Source: UBA4744 sp035282865 (lineage in GTDB: Bacteria; Actinomycetota; Acidimicrobiia; Spongiisociales; UBA4744). From it: a DNA stretch of 17,483 nucleotides. Both the position numbers and the translations under genes were made by a program. Each line of letters begins with the position of its first letter. Position 1 is the stretch's first letter. The notes beneath the pieces were generated by a model. The model saw nothing but the letters and a program-made list of their open reading frames with translations. It had not been told where the DNA came from and did not search any database. The stretch spans positions 1 to 17,483 of the forward strand of contig DATEVB010000188.1 in the NCBI GenBank assembly GCA_035282865.1. Reading direction: 5' to 3'. Positions 8,474 through 14,145 of this stretch are shown here, in pieces.

Positions 8474-8479
8474 TACTAT
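8474..8479 (+). promoter_or_regulatory. Candidate -10 element for carD
   Basis: TACTAT fits TANNNT and would place the transcript start near 8486, giving a leader of about 20 bases that contains the ribosome site GAGGCGGGGA (8493-8502) before ATG 8506. No clear -35 is seen. The 185-base spacer after disA also holds a 7-bp inverted repeat (arms 8425-8431 and 8434-8440) without a T-tract, and a TCAACCATCAGTTATCAG stretch at 8341-8358. Confidence 0.35.
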
Positions 8480-8505
8480 GCGGCTCCAAGTCGAGGCGGG
8501 GATCT

Positions 8506-9381
8506 ATGGCGACCAGGAAGACCACAACCGGCACCAAGGCAGCTGCGGCCAAGAAGCCGGCCGCAACAAAACAGCCGGTTGCGAAGATAGCTGCCGACGC
8601 AGCACAGGAGACGGCACCTACCCGGTTGACCCCCAAGAGAGCAGGGACCGACTCCAAGAAGGCCGCGGCCGGGAAGCCGCCGGCCAAGAAGTCCACGGCT
8701 GTCAAGACGTCGGCCGCGGCCTCCAAGTCAACCGCGGCCTCCGGGTCAACGGCAGCCACCAGGTCGAAGGTACAGGAGACACCGGCCGCTGCCGCCGGTG
8801 CCCGGAAACCAGCTGCCAAGAAGCCGGCTCCTACCCCGGAGGCGACCGAACAACCCGCCGCGCCGGCCTCCCGGAAGGCGCCGGCTTTTTCCATCGGCGA
8901 CAAGGTCGTTCATCCTCAGCACGGTGCAGCCATCATCGTCAAGAAGGTCAAACAAACCGTGGCCGGCAACCGCCAGGACTACTTCCAACTGGAGATCGCC
9001 ACCGACCAGCTGACGGTCTTTGTGCCGATTGCCAGCATCGAGGACACCATCCGGCCCGTCATCAACAAGAACCAGGCCCGCAAGGTCTTCTCATTGTTCA
9101 AGGAACCTCCTCAGGAAGCAGGTAGCAACTGGAGCCGCTGGTACAAGGTTCTCAACGAGAAGATGACCTCCGGCGACATCTATCAGGTCGCCGAGGTAGT
9201 GCGGGATCTCACCTACTCCCAACAGACCAAGGGAATCTCACCTGCCCTGAAGCGGATGCTCTCCAAAGCTCGCTTGACCCTCACCAGTGAGCTGCGGTTC
9301 GCCCTCAATGTGGATGAGGAAGAAGCCACCAAGAAGCTGGATCGGGCGCTCCCCAGGGCGGATACGCTCGACATGAGCTGA
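8506..9381 (+). CDS. carD: CarD family RNA polymerase-binding regulator with histone H1-like N-terminal tail
   Basis: CarD binds the RNA polymerase beta lobe and stabilises open promoter complexes; it is essential in mycobacteria. The C-terminal part (about 128-291) is a full CarD/CdnL module. It has the Tudor-like interaction domain FSIGDKVVHPQHGAAI, then the helical DNA-binding domain with NWSRWY (W209 corresponds to the wedge tryptophan W85 of M. tuberculosis CarD), SGDIYQVAEVVRDL and KRMLSKAR. The first 125 or so residues are an Ala/Lys/Pro/Thr-rich low-complexity tail with many AAKKP-like units, resembling histone H1 tails. Typical CarD is about 160 residues, so this protein (291) is nearly doubled. 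ATG 8506 is chosen for its ribosome site 4 bases upstream and the MATRKTTT opening; the frame is open further upstream but has no support there. Confidence 0.95.
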   Translation: MATRKTTTGTKAAAAKKPAATKQPVAKIAADAAQETAPTRLTPKRAGTDSKKAAAGKPPAKKSTAVKTSAAASKSTAASGSTAATRSKVQETPAAAAGARKPAAKKPAPTPEATEQPAAPASRKAPAFSIGDKVVHPQHGAAIIVKKVKQTVAGNRQDYFQLEIATDQLTVFVPIASIEDTIRPVINKNQARKVFSLFKEPPQEAGSNWSRWYKVLNEKMTSGDIYQVAEVVRDLTYSQQTKGISPALKRMLSKARLTLTSELRFALNVDEEEATKKLDRALPRADTLDMS

Positions 9382-9436
9382 CGATCGCCGGTCGGCTGGG
9401 AAGGTGGCGCTGCTCGGGAATCGGCGACCGCGTAGC

Positions 9437-9442
9437 TAGGCT
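9437..9442 (+). promoter_or_regulatory. Candidate -10 element for the yacL-ispD-ispF cluster (leaderless)
   Basis: TAGGCT matches TANNNT and ends 6 bases before GTG 9449, so the transcript would start at the initiation codon. There is no ribosome site before the GTG. No clear -35 is seen. The 67-base spacer after carD has only a weak imperfect inverted repeat (CGATCGCCG near 9382 against CGGCGACCG near 9422). Confidence 0.35.
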
Positions 9443-9448
9443 CGGTGC

Positions 9449-10498
9449 GTGATCGTCGAGGCAGTTCGATTGCTCATTACGCTGGCCCTGACCGCGGCGG
9501 GATTCCAGCTGGGCTCCCGCGTGGACATTCCCAACCCGGAGGCTGCGCCGGTGCTCGGTGCCGTGCTCGGTGCCGGGATCGGGTATGTGCTGGGTGGCGT
9601 AATGGGACGGGGATTTCGCAAGAGCCTGGACATCATGCCGGAACGGGTTGCCGAGCGGTCTTCGGGACCGGAGTTGTTCGCCGGGGCGTTCGGGATGGTG
9701 GTCGGACTCATCGTCGGTGTCGTCGCCGCCGTCCCCATCATCTTCTTCGTGCCGCCGGCAGTTGCCTGGCCGGTTGCCTTACTGGTCGTGTTGATCATCG
9801 CAAGCGTGGGAACGCGTCTCTTCGCATCCCGTACCGACGACCTGCTTGCCGTGACGGGACTCCGGCGGCGCGGAACACTGGTGAGCCGGAGCCTCGACCA
9901 CCCCGAGCGGGTCTTTCTCCTGGATTCGTCGGCCGCCATAGACGGCCGGATTCTGGAAATGTCACGCGCCGGTTTGCTCCCGGGCCGTATCTGGGTGCCC
10001 GAGTTTGTCCTCGACGAGATGCAGGGACTGGCCGACGCCGTCGATAGGACGAGGCGGCGCCGGGGACGGCGAGGGCTCGAGGTGATCGAGGCGATGCGGG
10101 GCTCCGACGTGTCGCGCGTGTTGATCCTCGAGGAAACGGTGCCCGAATTCGAAGACATCGATGCCAAGCTGCTGGCGCTGGCTATGCGCGCCGAGGCGAC
10201 CCTCATCACCACAGATCACAATCTTGCCAAAGCGGCCGGTGCCAGGGGTATACCGGTCTTGAATCCCCACTCGCTCGCCGAATCGCTCAAGCCGGTCGTG
10301 GCTGCTGGAGACCGGCTCTACGTTGACGTCACCAGGGCCGGTTCCGAACCGGGTCAAGGGGTGGGCTACCTCGATGACGGCACGATGGTCGTTGTGGAAG
10401 GCGGTGCCGACCTGATCGGAACCGGCGCCGACGTCGAGATCGTCAGCGTCACGCGGACCTCCGTTGGGCGCATGCTGTTTGGCCGAACCATCGCATGA
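9449..10498 (+). CDS. yacL: Membrane-anchored PIN/TRAM domain protein (YacL family)
   Basis: The 349-residue product has four predicted membrane segments (about 4-20, 35-54, 77-101 and 104-124). A cytoplasmic PIN nuclease-like domain follows (about 154-275), with the acidic residues expected for metal binding: D159 in FLLDSSAAIDGR, E190 in FVLDE, D238 in DIDAK and D256 in TTDHN. The C-terminal TRAM domain (about 285-345) has GQGVGYLDDGTMVVVEGG, typical of this RNA-binding fold. An RNA-directed role is likely from the fold but the substrate is unknown. The gene has the Bacillus yacL position, between disA and ispD, here with carD inserted. The GTG start gives a first membrane segment that fits. 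The 3' end overlaps ispD as ATGA (10495-10498). Confidence 0.92.
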   Translation: MIVEAVRLLITLALTAAGFQLGSRVDIPNPEAAPVLGAVLGAGIGYVLGGVMGRGFRKSLDIMPERVAERSSGPELFAGAFGMVVGLIVGVVAAVPIIFFVPPAVAWPVALLVVLIIASVGTRLFASRTDDLLAVTGLRRRGTLVSRSLDHPERVFLLDSSAAIDGRILEMSRAGLLPGRIWVPEFVLDEMQGLADAVDRTRRRRGRRGLEVIEAMRGSDVSRVLILEETVPEFEDIDAKLLALAMRAEATLITTDHNLAKAAGARGIPVLNPHSLAESLKPVVAAGDRLYVDVTRAGSEPGQGVGYLDDGTMVVVEGGADLIGTGADVEIVSVTRTSVGRMLFGRTIA

Positions 10499-11103
10499 CG
10501 ACCTGGGGGATCGTCGTGGCGGCCGGGAGAGGCACGCGGTTTGGCCGCGCCAAACACGAACTGCGGCTGAACGGCAGGCCGCTTTGGGAGTGGGCGCGGC
10601 GTTCGTTGTATGAGGGTGGGGTATCCGATGTTGTGGTGGTCGGCCCCGTCCCGGGCGGGATTCCGGGAGGCGACCGGCGCCGTGACTCGGTTGCCGCCGG
10701 TTTGGCGTTGATCCCGGAGTCGGTTGCCGTAGTCGTCGTACACGACGCGGCTCGTCCCTTGGCAAGCGCCGACCTCGTTGGTCGGGTTCTCGAGCGTCTG
10801 GCCGTCGGTGACGTCGCGGGCGTTGTACCGGGCATCCAGGTCCGCGACACGCTCAAACGGATCGAGGGAGACAGGGTGGTGGCGACCATGGACCGCGATA
10901 CCCTCATCAGTGTGCAGACCCCACAGGCGTTCCTGGTAGCCGCCCTGCGGGCGGCGCACGCCGCCGACGATGAGGACGCCTCGGACGATGCGATGTTGTT
11001 GGAACGTGCCGGGGAGGCGGTGGCCTGGGTGGAAGGTGACCCCGGCAATCTCAAGGTCACCTATCCCGACGATCTTCGTGTCCTGGAGGCGATGGTGCGA
11101 TGA
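10495..11103 (+). CDS. ispD: 2-C-methyl-D-erythritol 4-phosphate cytidylyltransferase
   Basis: IspD joins MEP and CTP to give CDP-ME in the non-mevalonate isoprenoid pathway. The 202-residue product keeps the family motifs: the nucleotide loop VVAAGRGTRFGRAK near the N-terminus, RRRDSVAAGL, VHDAARP, DTLKR, SVQTPQAF, and the C-terminal SDDAMLLERAGEAVAWVEGDPGNLKVT. It is about 25-30 residues shorter than typical IspD, mostly because the segment between VVVVGP and RRRDSV is reduced. The nucleotide loop ends AKHEL rather than the common PKQF, while the lysine is kept. ATGA overlaps on both sides couple it to yacL and ispF, and the neighbouring ispF supports the pathway assignment. Confidence 0.94.
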   Translation: MTTWGIVVAAGRGTRFGRAKHELRLNGRPLWEWARRSLYEGGVSDVVVVGPVPGGIPGGDRRRDSVAAGLALIPESVAVVVVHDAARPLASADLVGRVLERLAVGDVAGVVPGIQVRDTLKRIEGDRVVATMDRDTLISVQTPQAFLVAALRAAHAADDEDASDDAMLLERAGEAVAWVEGDPGNLKVTYPDDLRVLEAMVR

Positions 11104-11567
11104 GCGTGGGGTGGGGGTTCGACGTGCATCGATTCGGGGGCGATCCGCCGGTGCTGTTTGCCGGGGTTCCAGCCGATCCGGCCCGGGGATTGCTCGGTAC
11201 CTCCGACGCCGACGTGGTTGCGCATGCAGTATCCGATGCTTTGCTGGGAGCGGCTGCCCTCGGCGATCTGGGGGATTTCTTCCCATCCTCGGATCCACGC
11301 TGGCATGGTGCCGACAGCATGGGGCTCTTACGAACCGTGGTCGATCGGTTCAACGCCGAAGGGCTGCGCGTTACCCACCTCGATGTCACGATTATCGCCG
11401 AGTCTGTGCGGTTGGCCCCGGTGCGGGACGCCGTCCGTGCGGCGCTGGCGGATATGCTCGGCATCGAGGTGGGAAGGGTTTCGGTCAAAGCAACCAGCAC
11501 CGACGGTCTGGGCTTCCTCGGCCGCGATGAGGGAGTCGCCGCCATGGCGGTAGTGACTGCCTCCTGA
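11100..11567 (+). CDS. ispF: 2-C-methyl-D-erythritol 2,4-cyclodiphosphate synthase
   Basis: IspF cyclises CDP-ME 2-phosphate to MEcPP with loss of CMP; it is normally a trimer with a zinc site. The 155-residue protein is standard length and keeps the metal ligands D8, H10 (GFDVHRF) and H42 (VVAHAVSDALLG), the same positions as in E. coli IspF. It also has the GDLGDFFP segment and the C-terminal KATSTDGLGFLGRDEGVAA motif (130-147) that forms the cytidine-binding and catalytic region. The ATG lies in an ATGA overlap with ispD. IspE, which acts between the two enzymes, is not in the window. Confidence 0.96.
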   Translation: MSVGWGFDVHRFGGDPPVLFAGVPADPARGLLGTSDADVVAHAVSDALLGAAALGDLGDFFPSSDPRWHGADSMGLLRTVVDRFNAEGLRVTHLDVTIIAESVRLAPVRDAVRAALADMLGIEVGRVSVKATSTDGLGFLGRDEGVAAMAVVTAS

Positions 11568-11582
11568 TCGGGTGCCTCTCAC

Positions 11583-11588
11583 TAGCAT
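11583..11588 (+). promoter_or_regulatory. Candidate -10 element for cysS-rlmB
   Basis: TAGCAT matches TANNNT and ends 8 bases before the cysS ATG in a 29-base spacer after ispF. Only a weak GAGAG (11590-11594) could act as a ribosome site, so a leaderless or very short leader is possible. Read-through from ispF is equally possible. No -35 is evident. Confidence 0.3.
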
Positions 11589-11596
11589 CGAGAGCA

Positions 11597-12997
11597 ATGC
11601 AGGTCTTCAACACGCTGGGTCGCCGCAAAGAAACGCTGGTTCCTCGCCGCGACGGTGAGGTCTCGATGTATGTGTGCGGCGCCACCGTGCAATCGGATCC
11701 CCATCTCGGTCACGGTCGTTACGCGGTGGCCTTTGACGCCATCCGCCGGTATCTCGAATGGCGTGGTTATAGCGTGGTATACGTGCGGAACGTCACCGAC
11801 GTAGAGGACAAGATCATCGCCGCCGCCGCCGAGCAGGGGATGTCGGTGAAAGAGCTCGCCGGGATCATGGCCGGGAAATTCGATGATGCGTATAGGGCAC
11901 TCGGCGTCAAACCTCCCACGTTCGAGCCGCGAGCAACCGACCACATACCTCACATGGTCACGCTCATCGAGATGCTGATCGACAAGGGCCTCGCCTACCC
12001 GGCCGGGGGAGATGTGTATTTCGCCGTGCGGTCGCTGCCCGGATACGGGAAGCTATCAGGGCGCAACCTCGACGACCTGATGATCGGGGCCCGGGTAGAG
12101 CCGGGTGAACACAAGCGTGACCCTCTGGACTTCGCGCTCTGGAAGGCTGCCAAACCGGGAGAACCCTACTGGGATTCCCCATGGGGGAGCGGTCGCCCGG
12201 GATGGCACATTGAGTGCTCGGCGATGGCCCTCGAATACCTGGGAAGCGGCTTTGACATCCACGCCGGTGGGACGGACCTCATCTTCCCGCACCACGAAAA
12301 CGAGATCGCCCAGTCCGAAGGGGCCACCGGGGAACCCTTCGCCAAGTACTGGCTCCATAATGAGATGCTCAACCTGGGTGGCGAGAAGATGTCCAAGTCC
12401 ACCGGTCATGTTATCGACCTCGCCGAGGCCATCCGGCGGTTCACGCCGATGGCGGTTCGTTTGTTTTTTCTCCGGGCTCACTACCGCACACCGCAGGAGT
12501 ATTCAGAAGAATTGCTGGCCGATGCCCGATCGGCCGTCGAGCGCCTGTGGGCCTTCCGCCGGCGCTCGGACGCAACGGGCCAACCTGAAGCTTCGGTGAG
12601 GGCGGCGTTCATGGAAGCCATGGACGACGACTTCAACACCGCCGCCGCCATCGGCATCTTGTTCGACACCGTGAGGGAAGGGAACCGTCGCATCGACCTG
12701 GGCCAAGATGTCGCGCCATGGGTGGCGGCGTTCGACGAGATCGTCGAGGTATTGGGTTTCGAGCCGCCTCGATCGGAACTCTCCGAGATTGCCGAGCGCA
12801 TCGATGAGCTCCTCCAATCCCTTGATCTGGCTCCGGCCGGCACTACCGAGGGCGGCGTCCAGCAATTGTTGAGCGAACGCGACGAGGCCCGCGCCCGGAC
12901 CGAGTGGAAGAGAGCGGATGCCGTCCGAGATGGCCTGGCAGCTCTCGGCATCGTTGTTGAGGACACGCCCGATGGCGCCCGCTGGCATCGGCGCTGA
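11597..12997 (+). CDS. cysS: Cysteinyl-tRNA synthetase
   Basis: This class I aminoacyl-tRNA synthetase charges tRNA-Cys. The 466-residue protein is the usual length. The catalytic zinc ligands are present as C27, C207, H232 and E236. The ATP-site signatures are HLGH (36-39) and KMSKS (264-268). The N-terminal motif reads YVCGATVQSDPHLGHGR, with CGATVQ instead of the CGPTVY common in other phyla, as in mycobacteria. The GWHIECSAM and FPHHENEIAQSE blocks confirm CysS rather than the related mycothiol ligase MshC. The C-terminal DALR-type helical domain is complete and ends WKRADAVRDGLAALGI. The last 26 bases overlap rlmB. Confidence 0.97.
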   Translation: MQVFNTLGRRKETLVPRRDGEVSMYVCGATVQSDPHLGHGRYAVAFDAIRRYLEWRGYSVVYVRNVTDVEDKIIAAAAEQGMSVKELAGIMAGKFDDAYRALGVKPPTFEPRATDHIPHMVTLIEMLIDKGLAYPAGGDVYFAVRSLPGYGKLSGRNLDDLMIGARVEPGEHKRDPLDFALWKAAKPGEPYWDSPWGSGRPGWHIECSAMALEYLGSGFDIHAGGTDLIFPHHENEIAQSEGATGEPFAKYWLHNEMLNLGGEKMSKSTGHVIDLAEAIRRFTPMAVRLFFLRAHYRTPQEYSEELLADARSAVERLWAFRRRSDATGQPEASVRAAFMEAMDDDFNTAAAIGILFDTVREGNRRIDLGQDVAPWVAAFDEIVEVLGFEPPRSELSEIAERIDELLQSLDLAPAGTTEGGVQQLLSERDEARARTEWKRADAVRDGLAALGIVVEDTPDGARWHRR

Positions 12998-13706
12998 CCT
13001 CGAAGGCCTTCATGCGGTTCAGGCGGCATTGCAGGCGGGCCGACTGACCGAGCTGCGGGTCGAAGGCGCGCGTATGTCCAACCCCGAAGTAGCGGTCTTG
13101 ATCGAGCAGGCCAGAACCGCCGGAGTCCGAATTGAGGTTGTCGACGACGTCCGCCCCTTCGCGGTGACGGCGGTTCCTCAGGGGCTGGTCGGGCGGGCCC
13201 GGCCGCTGATGACCTATTCCCTCGATGCGTTGACCGAGCCTGCCCCCTGTGCGCTTGTGGTGCTCGATCACCTCGAGGATCCGCACAACGTGGGCGCGAT
13301 CGCTCGTTCGGCTCTGGCCGCCGGCGCAACGGGTCTGGTGGTCCCCACCCGTCGGGCGGCCCCCATTGGCCCGACGGCCTTCAAGGTCGGAGCAGGCGCC
13401 TTTGAGCATCTTCGGGTCTCTGTGCAGTCGTCGACCGCCGATGTGGTACAACGGCTCAAGCGATTGGGTGTCTGGACGGTTGGCCTGACCACCGGGGGAG
13501 GCGAGCGCCTCTTTGGCCTGGCGCTACTGACCGAGCCGGTCGCCATCGTTGTCGGAGGGGAAGGTCAGGGATTGGGGAGATTGGTCGAAGAGCGAGTAGA
13601 TGTGAGCGTGCGCATTCCCATGGCGATCGGGTCGGAGAGCCTCAATGCATCGGTCGCTGCCGCGCTGGCGGTGTTCGAGGTGGCCCGGGTGCGCAACGAG
13701 CTCTGA
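12972..13706 (+). CDS. rlmB: 23S rRNA 2'-O-methyltransferase, SpoU/TrmH family (RlmB)
   Basis: RlmB methylates the 2'-O of a conserved guanosine (G2251 in E. coli numbering) in 23S rRNA using S-adenosylmethionine. The 244-residue product has a short N-terminal substrate-binding domain (EGLHAVQAAL at about 11-20) and a SPOUT catalytic domain with the three family motifs: DPHNVGAIARS (103-113), GGEGQGL (195-201) and ESLNASVAAA (222-231), which form the trefoil knot. ATG 12972 is chosen because GAGGA at 12959-12963 lies 8 bases upstream. The longer frame from 12918 would sit 80 bases inside cysS. The overlap with cysS matches mycobacterial gene order. Site specificity is inferred from family and context; another TrmH-type target is possible. 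Confidence 0.92.
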   Translation: MAPAGIGADLEGLHAVQAALQAGRLTELRVEGARMSNPEVAVLIEQARTAGVRIEVVDDVRPFAVTAVPQGLVGRARPLMTYSLDALTEPAPCALVVLDHLEDPHNVGAIARSALAAGATGLVVPTRRAAPIGPTAFKVGAGAFEHLRVSVQSSTADVVQRLKRLGVWTVGLTTGGGERLFGLALLTEPVAIVVGGEGQGLGRLVEERVDVSVRIPMAIGSESLNASVAAALAVFEVARVRNEL

Positions 13707-13729
13707 CAATCGAGACTTGCGACTTCGGA

Positions 13730-13747
13730 CTTCAACCTACAAACTGG
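13730..13747. repeat. Degenerate intergenic motif, copy 2
   Basis: CTTCAACCTACAAACTGG lies just after rlmB and matches the motif at 4704-4721 at 14 of 18 bases. It is preceded by an ACTTGCGACTTCGGACTTC stretch, a degenerate run of ACTTC-like units. The role is unknown. Confidence 0.3.
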
Positions 13748-13749
13748 TG

Positions 13750-13766
13750 TTCCGGCATCGCCGGAA
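13750..13766. other. Stem-loop between rlmB and tRNA-Thr
   Basis: A perfect 7-bp stem has arms 13750-13756 and 13760-13766 and a 3-base loop ATC. No T-tract follows, so it is not a standard intrinsic terminator. It ends 6 bases before the tRNA and could aid 5' processing or separate the tRNA from the rlmB transcript. Confidence 0.4.
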
Positions 13767-13772
13767 GGCTGT

Positions 13773-13845
13773 GCTGGCGTAGCTCAGTCGGCAGAGCAGC
13801 TGATTTGTAATCAGCAGGTCGTGGGTTCGATTCCCTCCGCCAGCT
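13773..13845 (+). tRNA. tRNA-Thr (anticodon UGU)
   Basis: A complete 73-base cloverleaf can be folded by eye. The acceptor stem is GCTGGCG (13773-13779) with CGCCAGC (13838-13844). The D arm is 13782-13797, the anticodon stem GCTGA with TCAGC, and the loop TTTGTAA has TGT at 13806-13808. The variable region is AGGTC and the T loop is TTCGATT. The discriminator is T13845 and CCA is not encoded. The T stem GTGGG/CCCTC has a T:T mismatch at the pair corresponding to 50:64. Anticodon UGU reads ACA and related threonine codons. tRNA-Thr after rlmB closes the conserved housekeeping block. Confidence 0.96.
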
Positions 13846-13854
13846 CGAAGGAAA

Positions 13855-13881
13855 CCTCTGTGCTGCTACAGGGGATTTCTC
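13855..13881 (+). terminator. Probable terminator of tRNA-Thr
   Basis: The arms CCTCTGT (13855-13861) and ACAGGGG (13868-13874) pair over 7 bp with one G:T, around a 6-base loop, and are followed by ATTTCTC. It begins 10 bases after the tRNA. The T-tract is poor, so termination strength is uncertain. Confidence 0.45.
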
Positions 13882-13883
13882 GC

Positions 13884-14141
13884 TTACCGGGCAGTCAGCC
13901 CCAGGACCCGCAATCCGCCTTCGGTCCGCGTGTGATCCGCGAGGACTCGAGCACACATGCCATCGAGAGCCACCGCCAGGGTATGTACATATCTTCCCGC
14001 CTTGATGGCCATCGTCGCCGATCCGGAGACGCTACCGCAGCTCGAACTGCTTTCGGGTGAGGTGGCGGGGGCGGCCACCGTCCCTCTCGAAGGAGCCCAC
14101 CGGTGGACGAAGTGGTAGCCGCCGAACTCCGACCCGGTCAT
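13884..14141 (-). CDS. Possible small ORF downstream of mpgS, unrecognised
   Basis: An 85-codon frame starts 4 bases after the mpgS stop on the same strand and runs almost to the tRNA terminator. Third codon positions are mostly G or C, as in real genes here, but GC-rich DNA gives this by chance too. No domain is recognised; there is a Ser-rich stretch and two cysteines. There is no ribosome site. It does not resemble mannosyl-3-phosphoglycerate phosphatase, the gene one might expect after mpgS. The rest of 13882-14145 holds nothing else I can support. Confidence 0.2.
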   Translation of the reverse strand: MTGSEFGGYHFVHRWAPSRGTVAAPATSPESSSSCGSVSGSATMAIKAGRYVHTLAVALDGMCARVLADHTRTEGGLRVLGLTAR

Positions 14142-14145
14142 CTAT

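Noticed and set aside
8506..8889. Repetitive AAKKP-like coding sequence as a possible tandem DNA repeat or CRISPR-like array
   Set aside because: The periodicity is irregular and arises from Ala/Lys/Pro codons in the carD tail; no constant repeat unit or spacers are present.
10366..11298. Minus-strand open frame across yacL, ispD and ispF
   Set aside because: It is antisense to three coupled conserved genes, and its Arg/Pro-rich translation shows no domain.
13884..14141. Mannosyl-3-phosphoglycerate phosphatase downstream of mpgS
   Set aside because: The frame is only 85 codons and has none of the HAD phosphatase motifs such as DxDGT.
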